Of a stretch of DNA of 64,000 bases, positions 43,007 to 52,508 are shown in pieces. The DNA comes from CAWDCV01 sp963728125 (lineage in GTDB: Bacteria > Actinomycetota > Actinomycetes > CAWDCV01). The first letter of the stretch is position 1. Each line of letters starts with the position of its first letter. Where the stretch lies: positions 1 to 64,000 of the forward strand of contig CAVSIZ010000016.1 of the NCBI GenBank assembly GCA_963728125.1, in the 5' to 3' direction. Below the pieces are notes generated by a model. The model had not been told where the DNA came from and made no database searches. It saw nothing but the letters and a program-made list of their open reading frames with translations. A program made the position numbers and the translations under genes.

Positions 43007-43960
43007 TCAGCGGTTGCGCGCCTGCGCCACCCGCACGACAGCGCGTTCCAGTGCGTACGCGGGGTCGACCTCAGCCCCTTTCACCGCCGCATCGGCGTCG
43101 GCCACCGCGTGCATCGCGTTTTCCAGCCCCTCCGGGGTCCAACCGCGCAGCTGGGAACGCACCCGGTCTACCTTCCACGACGGCATGCTCAACTCACGCG
43201 CGAGCTCGGCGGGACGAGTTCGTTGCTGCGCGGACCCGACTCGGATGACGTTGCGAACGCCTTGCGCGAGCGCGCTGGTCACAAGGACCGGTGCCACGCC
43301 GACGGCAAGCGCCCAGCGCAGCTGCTCCAGTGCGTCTTCGGTGCGCCCCTCGACTGCGCAATCGGCGACCGTGAAGCTCGTGGCCTCGGCGCGACCGGAG
43401 TAGTAGCGGCGAACAGCGCTCTCGTCGATCGGCCCTGGGGTGTCGGCGACCAGCTGGCTCACAGCGGCCGCAAGCTCTCGCAGGTCGTTGCCCACCGCGT
43501 CGATCAGCGTGCGCGCCGCGCCGTCACTCATGGACCGCGACGCCATGCGCGCTTCGGCGCGGACGAAGGCCACCTTGTCGGTGTAGCGCTTGACCTCAGC
43601 ACACGCGATCGATGTCGCGCCGGCGCGCTGAGCCGCCTCGAGCACCGCCTTGCCCTTCGCGCCTCCCTTGTGCGCGAGAACCACGGCGACGTCCTCCTCG
43701 GGGGCAGCCAGGTACGCGATGAACTCCTTGGCAACATCAGCGGACAGGTCCTGCGCACCCCGCACAACCACGACGATCGTGCCGCCGAACAGGGACGGAC
43801 TGACGAGCTCGGCAAGGCGACCCACGGAGATCTCCGTCGCCGGTATGTCATGGACGATGACATCGGGGTCATCGGTGCGCGCCGCAGCCACGAGCCCCGA
43901 GACGGCGCGTTCGGCGAGGAGTTCCTCCGGCCCCACGACGAGGGTCACCGGCGCCGTCAT
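43007..43960 (-). CDS. holA: DNA polymerase III subunit delta
   Basis: This clamp-loader subunit opens the beta clamp. From ATG 43960 the protein has 317 residues: an N-terminal AAA-like domain without Walker A (TLVVGPEELLAERAVSGLVAAAR), TIVVVVRGAQDLSADVAKEFIAYL, and the C-terminal collar domain (EATSFTVADCAVEGRTEDALEQLRWAL). A ggag lies seven bases before the ATG, so independent translation is possible. The comEC frame runs into this gene without any stop codon, so a fused product is also possible. Confidence 0.93.
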   Translation of the reverse strand: MTAPVTLVVGPEELLAERAVSGLVAAARTDDPDVIVHDIPATEISVGRLAELVSPSLFGGTIVVVVRGAQDLSADVAKEFIAYLAAPEEDVAVVLAHKGGAKGKAVLEAAQRAGATSIACAEVKRYTDKVAFVRAEARMASRSMSDGAARTLIDAVGNDLRELAAAVSQLVADTPGPIDESAVRRYYSGRAEATSFTVADCAVEGRTEDALEQLRWALAVGVAPVLVTSALAQGVRNVIRVGSAQQRTRPAELARELSMPSWKVDRVRSQLRGWTPEGLENAMHAVADADAAVKGAEVDPAYALERAVVRVAQARNR

Positions 43961-46405
43961 TGCCACACTCCGATCACGCACCCACTCTGGCACGGGGGCG
44001 GCGTCGCTCCGGGCGAGGGAGGGTGGCGGCAATCGCGACGTTCCCCAGCGACGCCTGCGGGCTCGCGTCGCCCGTCCCCCGCGCGCGACGACGCGCAGGG
44101 TTTCACTCGTCCCGACGACGGCGACATCGCCGTCGCGGTCGGTGCGCCGGGCCTGGGCGCCAAGGCTGCTGATGAGATGCTCAGTCGCCGCGGACGGATG
44201 CCCGTAATCGTTGTCCGCGCCCACCGAGGTGATCGCTACTCGCGGCGCTACCGCGGCAAAGAATGCTGGCTCCTGATAACGCGAGCCATGGTGCGGGACC
44301 TTCAGGACATCGACGCGAAGGTTCTCGTCGCCGGCGCCCAGCAACGCGCGCTGTGCCGCCGGCTCGATGTCCCCAGCCAGCAGCAGCCGGACGCCGGACT
44401 GCTCGACGAGGAGCACGACGCTGGCATTGTTGGGCACCGACTCGTCGGTCGTGATGATGCGCCGGGGCCAGAGGACCCGCCACGACAGCGAGCCGATGCG
44501 GTGCGCTTCTCCGACGGTGGCGGCAGTCACCGCAACGCCAGCCGCTGTGGCCTGGCGCAGCACCTCCTCGGTTTGCGCGCGCGGCTCCGGGAGCGGACCC
44601 ACCTGCACCTCACCGACCGAGCGCCCACGTAGGACTCCGGATAGACCATCGACATGGTCGGCATGCATGTGAGTCAGCACGAGCACCGGGACTGACCGGA
44701 TCCCCAGATTGCGCAGGCATCGATCCACCGGCTCAGGATCGGGACCGGCGTCGACAACGACCCCGACACCCGGACCAACGGCCAGGACGATCGCGTCTCC
44801 CTGACCAACGTCGCAGACGACGGCGATCCACCCCGCCGGCGGCCAGCCCACGCTCCACTGGCGCTGCGCCAGGCCCAGGACGACGACGAGGACAACCAGT
44901 GCAGTCGCACCAGCGGTGGCGAGGCGGCGCAAGCGATGCCGCGCTCGACGCCGCCGCACGAGCCCGCCTACAGCGATGGCTGCAACGGTGATGACCGCCA
45001 GCGCGGCGCCGCCCACCAGCCCACCCGGCCAGGACACGGCCGCGGACGGCACGTCGGCTCCGCGCTGAGCGACCTGCACGATCCACCACGCCGGGACGCC
45101 AGCCAACGACCCGAGCAGCCCCGCCAGTGGTGGAAGCAGTGGCTCGGTCGCCGCCGCGAGGACACCGAGCACCGTGGCAGCCGGCACCGCAGGCGCGACG
45201 AGCAGGTTCGCCGGCACCGCCACCAGGCTCACCTGGGACGCCAGCATGGCGACAAGCGGCCCGCACGCCGCCTGTGCCGCGGCCGGTACGGCTACGGCAT
45301 CCGCAAGTGGCCGGGGCCAGCGCCGCCGTAGCAGGGCGTCCCGCCAGCGCGGCGCCAGCATCAGGATCGACCCGGTCGCCACCACACTGAGCGCGAAACC
45401 GTAGGACCGCGCCAGTGCTGGGTCGATCAGCACCAACACCAGCACCGCCGTGCACAGCGCCGGTAGGCCTTGCCGCCGCCGGCCGCTCGCGAGCGCAACG
45501 ACGATGACCAGACCCATCACCGCGGCCCGCAGCACCGAGGGTTCCGGACGAGCCAGGACGACGAAGCCTGCAATGGCCACGGCACCCAGTACCGACGGCA
45601 CGCGCCCGCGGAGGCCGACCCAGCGCGCCGAGAACAGCACCACACCGAGCACGATGGCCACGTTCGCGCCACTGACGGCGAGCAGATGTGCCAGTCCCGA
45701 GGTTCGGAAGTCCTCCTCGAGCTCCGTCGGTAGCCGTGAGGTGTCGCCAACAACGAGGCCGGGCACCAATCCGCGTTCAGCCGGCGGGAGTGCCGACACC
45801 GCGTCGCGCAGGCCCGAGCGCAGCCTGGCGGCCACCCGTTGAATCAAGGGCGGCGCATCCAGGGCTTCAGGCGGTCCCCGGGCGCCAACGACCGCGGCTA
45901 AGGAATCGCCATCACGCGGCGGCGACAGGCGTCCTGTGGTCGCGATCCGCGCCCCAGGCACGAGCTGTTGCCAACCCACGTCGTCGGCGCCCGCGATCAC
46001 GAGCCCTGGGCTGCGCGTCCACGCACTCTGCCCACGCGCAGTCACCCGCTCGATGCGCGCATGCACGAGGACTGTGGGCGACGCCGCTCGGTGCTGGCTC
46101 TCGCGCAGCTGTGGATCGCCGGTCACGACGAGCTCGACGCGGGCGACCGCACGCTCCGCCGCCAGCGCGCTCAGCGGCCCGCCCTGGATCGCTGCCACGC
46201 GCATGCCCGCAGCACAAGCGGCAGCGACTGCGCAGAGCAGTGACGCAGCGACGAGGTAACGCCCGCGTCCACCGGCCACTACGGCCGAGAGGCTGCCGAC
46301 CGCAATCAGCATCGCAGTCCCGACGGGCGGCAAGAGCGGCGTGACCCATGCGGCGGCCCACGTCGCTCCCGCGGCCGGGACAAGCCGCCCGTCGATCGCC
46401 CTCAT
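43961..46405 (-). CDS. comEC: ComEC/Rec2 DNA uptake channel protein, frame continues into holA
   Basis: About 815 residues before the holA start show a normal ComEC: N-terminal hydrophobic region and OB domain, the Competence domain (LVPGLVVGDTSRLP, SGLAHLLAVSGANVAIV, about 10 helices), and a C-terminal metallo-beta-lactamase domain with THMHADHVDG, GDIEPAAQ and VPHHGS. The protein should end soon after SETLRVVARGG, but no stop appears; about 33 more Arg/Pro-rich residues lead straight into HolA in frame. The start overlaps the comEA stop (TGATG). Confidence 0.88.
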
Positions 46406-47310
46406 CAGACGCGCACCAGCGGACGCAGGTCCTCGAGCCGTTGCTCACCGATGCCGCTGACCTCCTGCAGCTCGTCGACGTTCGTGAACCGGCCGTGCGC
46501 CGTGCGCCAGTCCACGATGCGCTGGGCCAACACGGGGCCGAGGCCCGGAAGGTTCTGCAGCTGATCGAGGGTGGCGGCGTTGAGATCGAGCGGGCCCCCG
46601 GCAGCACCCTGAGTCGGAACCGGTGCTCCCGGCCCTGCAACCGGTGCCCCGATGGCCGCGGGCACTCCGACGAGGACCTGCTCGCCATCGACGAGGACAC
46701 GCGCCAGATTGACACCGGTGGTGTCGGTGCCCGGCAGCGCGCCGCCGGCCGCCTGGATGGCATCCGCAACCCGAGAACCCGAGGGCAGCGTCACGATGCC
46801 CGGCTGGGCCACGCTGCCTGCGACGTGCACGACGAGCACCGTGGTCGGTGTCGGCGATGCCACCGCGTCGCCCGCCGCTGGAAACGTCGGTGGCGCAGCG
46901 TCGTCCGCCGGCGCGGGCGATGCAGTCGATCCGACCGAGACGCTCTCGGCCCGCGCCGGCACATCGGCGGCTACGGGCCAGGAATGCCACACGTACCACG
47001 CGGCGATCAGCAGGCTCAGAACGGCGAGGACAGCGAGTGCCGCGAGAGCACGGCCGTCGAAGATCCGTCGATCGGTGCGAGGCCGCGCATGCGCACGAAG
47101 GACGCGCCCACGTACGGCTAGCCCGTCGTCAACGGCAACGGCACCAGGGTTGTCATCGAGCCCGCTCGGTGTCCAGCCGGACCGTGCGGCGGAAACCACT
47201 CGCTCGAGGCGCGCCTGAGCAGCCTCGACATCATCGGGATCCGGCTCTGATCGGCGAAGGAAGAAGCGATGGCTCAGCACGTCGGCGACGCTAAGCGCCA
47301 CCGTTGCCAC
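46405..47310 (-). CDS. comEA: ComEA-like helix-hairpin-helix DNA-binding protein
   Basis: The protein of up to 301 residues has a cytosolic N-terminus with SEPDPDDVEAAQARLERV, one transmembrane helix (ALAVLAVLSLLIAAWYVW), a Pro/Ala linker, an SLBB domain (VVHVAGSVAQPGIVTLPSGSRVADAIQAAGG), and a C-terminal double HhH (LDLNAATLDQLQNLPGLGPVLAQRIVDWR). It binds incoming DNA outside the membrane and hands it to ComEC. The GTG start at 47310 is uncertain, with later in-frame GTGs possible. Two DnaA-box-like sites lie just upstream. Confidence 0.9.
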   Translation of the reverse strand: MATVALSVADVLSHRFFLRRSEPDPDDVEAAQARLERVVSAARSGWTPSGLDDNPGAVAVDDGLAVRGRVLRAHARPRTDRRIFDGRALAALAVLAVLSLLIAAWYVWHSWPVAADVPARAESVSVGSTASPAPADDAAPPTFPAAGDAVASPTPTTVLVVHVAGSVAQPGIVTLPSGSRVADAIQAAGGALPGTDTTGVNLARVLVDGEQVLVGVPAAIGAPVAGPGAPVPTQGAAGGPLDLNAATLDQLQNLPGLGPVLAQRIVDWRTAHGRFTNVDELQEVSGIGEQRLEDLRPLVRV

Positions 47311-47328
47311 GGCGACCCGTCAGCACGA

Positions 47329-47357
47329 ATCTGTGGACAGATACGGCATGTGGATAA
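47329..47357 (-). promoter_or_regulatory. two DnaA-box-like sites upstream of comEA
   Basis: On the minus strand TTATCCACA (47357-47349) is an exact DnaA box and CTGTCCACA (47340-47332) matches the actinobacterial form with one change. They have the same orientation and are 17 bp apart. The second also lies in a dyad ATCTGT-GG-ACAGAT (47329-47342), which could be a separate repressor site. They are 20-50 bp before the comEA start codon. Confidence 0.5.
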
Positions 47358-47376
47358 ACCCGGGTCGTCCGCGGGC

Positions 47377-48225
47377 TCAGCCGCGCGGGGCAACCACCAC
47401 GGCGACCATGCCGGGTCCGACGTGAGCGCCCACGACAGCTCCGACTTCGCTCACCGACAGCTCCTCCAGGTGCGGCAACCTCGCCCGCAGACCCGCCGCG
47501 AGCTGCTCTGCGCGTACGGAACTCGCCAGGTGGTGTACGGCCGCATCGACCGGGCCGGCACCGGCCCGTTCGACGGCCAGGTCCTCGAGCCGCGAGAGAG
47601 CCCGGGACGAGGTCCGCACCTTCTCCAGTGGAGCAATCTTGCCGTCTTTGACGTGCAGCAGCGGCTTCACGGCCAGCGCCGATCCGATGAGCGCCTGGGC
47701 GGCACCAATGCGGCCACCCCGCCGCAGGTACTCGAGGGTGTCGACGTAGAACAGCGACGAGGTCGCGCGCGAACGCCTCACGGCCGCATCGACAACGGCA
47801 TCGAGATCAGCGCCCTCAGCTGCCACCGCCGCAGCGCTGACAACCGAGTAGCCCAGCGCCATGCCAAGGGAGCGTGAATCGACCGCTTGCACAGGCAGCG
47901 GCGCCGACTTCGCGGCGAGCACCGCCGAATCGAAGGTGCCGGACATCGCGGCCGACAGGTGAATGGAGACAACGGCGTCGGCACCGTCCGCCTGTGCCTT
48001 CTCGTACGCAGCAAGCAGGGCCGCCGGCGACGGGCGCGATGTGGACACCGGCGTCCACGACCGGAGGGCGGTGGCGACGTCCGATGCAGTCGCCTCGCTG
48101 CCATCCTCGAAGACTTGGCCCCCGATAACGACGGACAGCGGTACCACGATGATGCCGTACCGTTCGAGGACGTCCAGGGGAAGTGACGCAGTCGAGTCCG
48201 TGACCACCGCGACCCGGCTGCTCAT
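47377..48225 (-). CDS. DegV-family fatty-acid-binding protein
   Basis: The 282-residue protein has the DegV start VAVVTDSTASLP, the SRPSPAALLAAYE loop, VVSIHLSAAMSGTFDSA, and VDTLEYLRRGGRIGAAQALIGSAL. DegV/FakB proteins present fatty acids to a kinase (FakA). No FakA gene is in the window. It lies upstream of comEA on the same strand. Confidence 0.92.
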   Translation of the reverse strand: MSSRVAVVTDSTASLPLDVLERYGIIVVPLSVVIGGQVFEDGSEATASDVATALRSWTPVSTSRPSPAALLAAYEKAQADGADAVVSIHLSAAMSGTFDSAVLAAKSAPLPVQAVDSRSLGMALGYSVVSAAAVAAEGADLDAVVDAAVRRSRATSSLFYVDTLEYLRRGGRIGAAQALIGSALAVKPLLHVKDGKIAPLEKVRTSSRALSRLEDLAVERAGAGPVDAAVHHLASSVRAEQLAAGLRARLPHLEELSVSEVGAVVGAHVGPGMVAVVVAPRG

Positions 48226-48257
48226 GGGCGGAGCGTAGTGCCGCGGCGACGCCGGAC

Positions 48258-48791
48258 CTACTCCTGCGTACTCGTCATGCTGCCTCGAGGGCAGCTCCCT
48301 GCAGAGTCGACCTGCGACAGGATTCGGGTCCCGATGCTGCGCAACTGAGCGCGCTGGGAAACAGTCAGCGCATCGAAGACGTACGCCCGCACTGCGGCGA
48401 CGTGGTCGGGAGCAGCGGCGACCACCTTGTCCATGCCGGCATTGGTGAGAACCGCATTCGTGGCGCGACCGTCGTGCGGACAGGGCTCACGACGCAGGTA
48501 CTTCTGCTTCTCCAACCGACTCGCCACATGCGACAGTCGCGACGGTGAGGCGTGCGTGAGGGCAGCCAGCTCACTCATCCGCATCGTCCGTGCGGGACGC
48601 TCGGACAGCATGGCCAGCACCATGTACTCGAAGAAACTCAGCCCTGCATCGCGCTGCAGTTGAGCGTCCAGGGCAGCCGGCAGCTTGACCATGACGGCGG
48701 CGAGGGCAAGCCACGTCGAACGCTCGTCGCCATCGAGCCACTGAGCGTCCTCCAGCGCCTCCTTCGTGGGACGCCTTCCTGCCTGCGTCAT
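48258..48791 (-). CDS. MarR-family transcriptional regulator
   Basis: The 177-residue regulator has a central winged helix (LSFFEYMVLAMLSERPARTMRMSELAALTHASPSRLSHVASRLEKQKYLRRE) with the wing Asp-Arg (CPHDGRATNAVLT). ATG 48791 is chosen because a -10 box (TACAGT) ends 6 nt before it, which implies a leaderless transcript; the longer frame would start inside the promoter. It is divergent from a DoxX-like gene, which it probably represses together with itself. Confidence 0.9.
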   Translation of the reverse strand: MTQAGRRPTKEALEDAQWLDGDERSTWLALAAVMVKLPAALDAQLQRDAGLSFFEYMVLAMLSERPARTMRMSELAALTHASPSRLSHVASRLEKQKYLRREPCPHDGRATNAVLTNAGMDKVVAAAPDHVAAVRAYVFDALTVSQRAQLRSIGTRILSQVDSAGSCPRGSMTSTQE

Positions 48792-48797
48792 GACACC

Positions 48798-48858
48798 ACT
48801 GTACGGGCAAGTAGTTGACAGTTCAAACAAAACGTGGATACGTTTGTTGACAGTTCAA
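48798..48858. promoter_or_regulatory. divergent marR/DoxX promoters with repeated operator
   Basis: The 13-mer gttgacagttcaa occurs twice (48814-48826 and 48846-48858), 32 bp apart. The first copy holds both -35 boxes back to back: TTGACA (48815-48820) for the plus strand, with TACGTT (48839-48844) at 18-bp spacing, and TTGAAC (48826-48821) for the minus strand, with TACAGT (48803-48798) at 17-bp spacing. The second copy covers the predicted plus-strand transcription start. MarR binding would switch off both genes. Confidence 0.75.
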
Positions 48859-48882
48859 CAATCTCTGCAGAGGAGATCAACG

Positions 48883-49260
48883 ATGAACGTTGTTCTGTGG
48901 ATCATCGCGGCCGTGCTGGCCATTGCCTTCTTCGGTGCCGGCGTCGCCAAGCTGACTCAGCCCAAAGAGAAGCTGCATGAGCGAATGGCCTGGGTGGAGG
49001 ACTTCTCTCCCGGCACCATCAAGATGATCGGTGCTCTCGAGATTCTGGCCGCGATCGGCCTCATCCTGCCCGCCGCTCTCGACATCGTCCCGGTTCTCGT
49101 ACCTCTTGCTGCGACCGGTCTCGTAGCCATCATGGTCGGAGCAGCGTTGACGCACGCGCGGCGCAAGGAATACCCCATGATCGCCGTCAACAGCGTCCTC
49201 CTGATCCTGGCGGCCATCGTCGCGTGGGGTCGATTCGGTCCGTATTCCTTCACTGCCTGA
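48883..49260 (+). CDS. DoxX-like small membrane protein
   Basis: The 125-residue protein has four hydrophobic helices (VVLWIIAAVLAIAFFGAGVAKL, MIGALEILAAIGLILPAAL, PVLVPLAATGLVAIMVGAAL, AVNSVLLILAAIVAWG) in the DoxX layout. A clear aggaga precedes ATG 48883. Its promoter overlaps that of the MarR gene and it is followed 40 bp later by an F420/NADP-reductase-like gene, so the three look like a small stress or redox module. The substrate is unknown. Confidence 0.85.
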   Translation: MNVVLWIIAAVLAIAFFGAGVAKLTQPKEKLHERMAWVEDFSPGTIKMIGALEILAAIGLILPAALDIVPVLVPLAATGLVAIMVGAALTHARRKEYPMIAVNSVLLILAAIVAWGRFGPYSFTA

Positions 49261-49300
49261 CGACATCCAACGATCCTCCAACAACGAAAGCAGGTCTGCT

Positions 49301-49930
49301 TTGAGCAGCATCAGCATCATTGGCACCGGCAACATGGCTCGCGGCATCGCCACACGCGCGGTTGCAGGCGGAAACGACGTTCAGATCCTGAGCCGCGACT
49401 CGGCCAGGGCCGCATCGCTCGCGGATGAGGTCGGAAAGGCCAGCAGCGGCGAGCTCGGCGATCCAATCACCGGCGACATCGTGATTCTCGCCCTGTACTA
49501 CGACGTCGCGAAGTCCGTCATCGAGCAGTACGGCAACACCCTCGACGGCAAGGTCGTGGTGGACATCTCCAATCCGGTGGACACGGCCACGTTCGCCGGA
49601 CTGGTCGTCCCCGCTGATAGCTCGGCCGCGCAGGAGATTGCCCGACTCGTGCCGAGCGCCGCGGTGGTCAAGGCGTTCAACACCACGTTCGCGGGCACCC
49701 TCGCCGCTGGTGAGGTCGAGGGACAGCCATTGGATGTGCTGATCGCCGGCGACGACGATGCGGCCAAGCGAGCGGTCTCTGAACTCGTCGAGAGCGCTGG
49801 CCTGCGTCCGCTCGACGTTGGCGACCTCTCCAAGGCTCGCTGGCTCGAGGGCATCGGCTTCCTGCACATCGGGCTGCAGCTAAGCAGGGGCACCAACTTC
49901 GCCACCGCCGTCAAGCTCATCGGCGGCTGA
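49301..49930 (+). CDS. NADPH-dependent F420 reductase-like oxidoreductase
   Basis: The 209-residue protein begins with the Rossmann motif SIIGTGNMARGIATRAVAGGNDVQILSRD and continues with ILALYYDVAKSVIEQYG, VVDISNPVD, and VVKAFNTTFAGTL. This is the F420-dependent NADP reductase fold. The Ser-Arg after strand 2 suits NADP(H). The start is TTG 49301 with agg upstream. It is likely in one transcript with the DoxX-like gene; F420 use itself is unproven. Confidence 0.85.
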   Translation: MSSISIIGTGNMARGIATRAVAGGNDVQILSRDSARAASLADEVGKASSGELGDPITGDIVILALYYDVAKSVIEQYGNTLDGKVVVDISNPVDTATFAGLVVPADSSAAQEIARLVPSAAVVKAFNTTFAGTLAAGEVEGQPLDVLIAGDDDAAKRAVSELVESAGLRPLDVGDLSKARWLEGIGFLHIGLQLSRGTNFATAVKLIGG

Positions 49931-49933
49931 CGG

Positions 49934-52402
49934 TTACTTAGGAACGACGTTCACCAGCTTCGGCGCGCGCACGACGACATTGCGGACCTCCCGACCGTCG
50001 AGCGCGCGCTGAACTGCAGCATCCTGCAGCGCAAGATCGCGCAGCGTGTCGTCGTCGATAGAGGGCGGCACCTGCAGGCGACTGCGTACCTTGCCGGCCA
50101 CCTGCACGACGCAGGTAACGCTCTCCTGCACCAGCAGCTCAGCCTCGACCTTCGGCCATCCCGCCAACGCGACGGTTGGCTCATGTCCGAGCCGCGCCCA
50201 CATCTCTTCGGCGGTGTACGGCGCAAACAGCGACAGCATCACCGCGGTGTACTCCACAGCTTCACGTACTGCAGCATCGTCTGGACCGCAGCCTGAGTCG
50301 ATCGCCTTCCGTGCGGCGTTGACGAGCTCCATGATGCGCGCCACCGCGACGTTGTAGCGGTAGGACTCGATGAGCTCGGTGACCTCATGGACCGTCCGAT
50401 GCGTCACCTTGCGCAGCTCGACATCACCGGTCGACGTGTCGACATCGACGGGCGCGGTCACGTCGCCCGCCAGCCGCCAAGCGCGTGACAAGAACTTCAT
50501 TGATCCCGACGGCGAAACATCTGCCCAGTCGATGTCGGCAACGATCGGACCGGCGAAGACCATCGTCAGCCGGACGGCATCGACGCCGTACGTGTCGATC
50601 TGCTGGCCTAGGTCGACACCGTTGCCGAGCGACTTCGACATCGCCCGGCCCTGATTGATGACCTGGCCCTGGTTCATGTGTGCCATGAACGGTTCGACGA
50701 AGTTGACCAGCCCCATGTCGTGCAACACCTTGGTGATGAACCGCGAGTACAGCGTGTGCAGGATCGCGTGCTCGACACCGCCGGTGTACATGGCAACCGG
50801 CATCCATGCCTTCACGTCATCGACGTCGAAGGCGACGTCGTCACGGTCCGGCGAGCAGTACCGCAGGAAGTACCACGACGAGTCGACGAAGGTGTCCATC
50901 GTGTCGCTGTCACGCTTGGCCGGGCCGTCGCACTTGGGGCACTGCGTGTTGACCCAGTCCGTTGCCGCAGCGAGCGGTGAGACTCCACGTGGCGCCAGGT
51001 CATGGCCGCGCAGGTCCGGCAGTCGTACCGGCAGCTGATCCTCCGGTACCGGGACCTCACCGCAGTCGGGACAGTGCACGATCGGGATCGGTGCACCCCA
51101 GAACCGCTGACGGGATACCAGCCAGTCGCGCAGCCGATAGTTGACGGCACCACGGCCAAGGCGTTCCGCTTCGAGGAGCTCGATGATGCGCGCAATGGCG
51201 TCGTCCTTGGTCAGACCGTCGAGCGGTCCCGAGTTGACCAGGACCCCGTCGCCAGCCGTCGCAACACCGCTGACCGCTGGGTCCTCTTCCTCTGAAGCGA
51301 CGACGACCCGGACCGGCAGATCGAACCGCAGCGCGAAGTCCAGGTCGCGCTGGTCGTGTGCGGGAACGGCCATGATGGCGCCGGTGCCGTAGTCGGACAG
51401 CACATAGTCGGCAGCCCAGATGGGCAGTCGCTCGCCGTTGACAGGATTGATGGCGTAGCGGCCCAGGAAGACGCCAGTCTTCTCGCGGTCGGTCGACAGG
51501 CGTTCGATGTCGGTCTCGCTCGCGACCTTCTCGACGTACGCATCGAAGGCAGCGCGTTGCTCGGGAGCGCACAACTCGTCCGCCAACGGTGCATCAGCCG
51601 CCACAACGAAGAACGTGGCGCCGTACAACGTGTCGGGACGGGTCGTGAAGATCGTGACCGGCTCATCGCGGCCCTCGATCTCGAACTCGACGGAGGCGCC
51701 ATGCGACCGGCCGATCCAGTTGCGCTGCATCAGCAGGACGCGCTCCGGCCACTTCCCTTCCAGCATTGCCATGTCGTCCAGCAGCCGGTCGGCGTAGTCG
51801 GTGATCTTGAAGAACCACTGCGTCAGTTGCCGCTTCGTGACTTGGAATCCGCAGCGCTCGCAGTGGCCTTCAATGACCTGCTCGTTGGCGAGCACGGTCT
51901 GGTCGTTCGGGCACCAATTGACCGGCGATTCCTTGCGGTAGGCGAGCCCGCGCTCGTACAGGCGCAGGAACAGCCATTGCGTCCACCGGTAGTAGCTGGG
52001 ATCGGACGTGGCCAGGCGGCGCGACCAGTCGAACGACGTGGCGTAGCGCTTGAACGACGCGGCCTGCGTCTCGATGTTGGCGTACGTCCAGTCGGCCGGG
52101 TGCTCGTTGCGCTGGATCGCGGCATTCTCGGCGGGCAGGCCAAACGAGTCCCAGCCGATGGGGTGCAAGACGTCGTAGCCGCGCTGGAACCAGTACCGCG
52201 CCGGTACATCGCCGATGGCGAACGCCTCGCCGTGTCCCATGTGCAGATCGCCCGAGGGGTACGGGAACATGTCGAGGATGTACGTGCGCGGCTTGCCCGC
52301 GCGTCCATGGGAGCCGGCGCGGAACGGGTCGAGCTCCTCCCACACCGGCAGCCATTTCGCCTGCGCGGCGGCGACGTCGTAGGTCTCGGTAGGTGTGGTC
52401 AT
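49934..52402 (-). CDS. leuS: leucyl-tRNA synthetase
   Basis: This 822-residue class I synthetase charges tRNA-Leu. The HIGH motif is seen as HMGH (54-57) and KMSKS as AMSKS near residue 600. The CP1 editing domain (TIFTTRPDTLYGATFFVVA and the later YGTGAIMAVPAHDQRD) and the zinc pairs (CPND...CERCG) are all intact. The upstream leader holds a three-leucine peptide and two hairpins, so expression probably follows leucyl-tRNA charging. Confidence 0.97.
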   Translation of the reverse strand: MTTPTETYDVAAAQAKWLPVWEELDPFRAGSHGRAGKPRTYILDMFPYPSGDLHMGHGEAFAIGDVPARYWFQRGYDVLHPIGWDSFGLPAENAAIQRNEHPADWTYANIETQAASFKRYATSFDWSRRLATSDPSYYRWTQWLFLRLYERGLAYRKESPVNWCPNDQTVLANEQVIEGHCERCGFQVTKRQLTQWFFKITDYADRLLDDMAMLEGKWPERVLLMQRNWIGRSHGASVEFEIEGRDEPVTIFTTRPDTLYGATFFVVAADAPLADELCAPEQRAAFDAYVEKVASETDIERLSTDREKTGVFLGRYAINPVNGERLPIWAADYVLSDYGTGAIMAVPAHDQRDLDFALRFDLPVRVVVASEEEDPAVSGVATAGDGVLVNSGPLDGLTKDDAIARIIELLEAERLGRGAVNYRLRDWLVSRQRFWGAPIPIVHCPDCGEVPVPEDQLPVRLPDLRGHDLAPRGVSPLAAATDWVNTQCPKCDGPAKRDSDTMDTFVDSSWYFLRYCSPDRDDVAFDVDDVKAWMPVAMYTGGVEHAILHTLYSRFITKVLHDMGLVNFVEPFMAHMNQGQVINQGRAMSKSLGNGVDLGQQIDTYGVDAVRLTMVFAGPIVADIDWADVSPSGSMKFLSRAWRLAGDVTAPVDVDTSTGDVELRKVTHRTVHEVTELIESYRYNVAVARIMELVNAARKAIDSGCGPDDAAVREAVEYTAVMLSLFAPYTAEEMWARLGHEPTVALAGWPKVEAELLVQESVTCVVQVAGKVRSRLQVPPSIDDDTLRDLALQDAAVQRALDGREVRNVVVRAPKLVNVVPK

Positions 52403-52457
52403 GGTTCCTGCACTCTTCCTGGATGGGTCCTACGCCTAGCGTGCCCGGACATGGAAA

Positions 52458-52508
52458 GACCCCTCACACAGGAGGGGTCGGCCGCGCTGAACTCGGATCA
52501 GCGCGGCC
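52458..52508 (-). terminator. tandem hairpins in the leuS leader (attenuator)
   Basis: On the minus strand the first hairpin (52508-52498 with 52490-52480, 11 bp) overlaps the stop codon of the leader peptide. It is followed immediately by gacccctc-ctgtgt-gaggggtc (52479-52458, 8 bp) and ttt, a terminator-like shape. The pair lies between the leader peptide and leuS. An antiterminator pairing is not obvious, so the exact mechanism is open. Confidence 0.65.
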
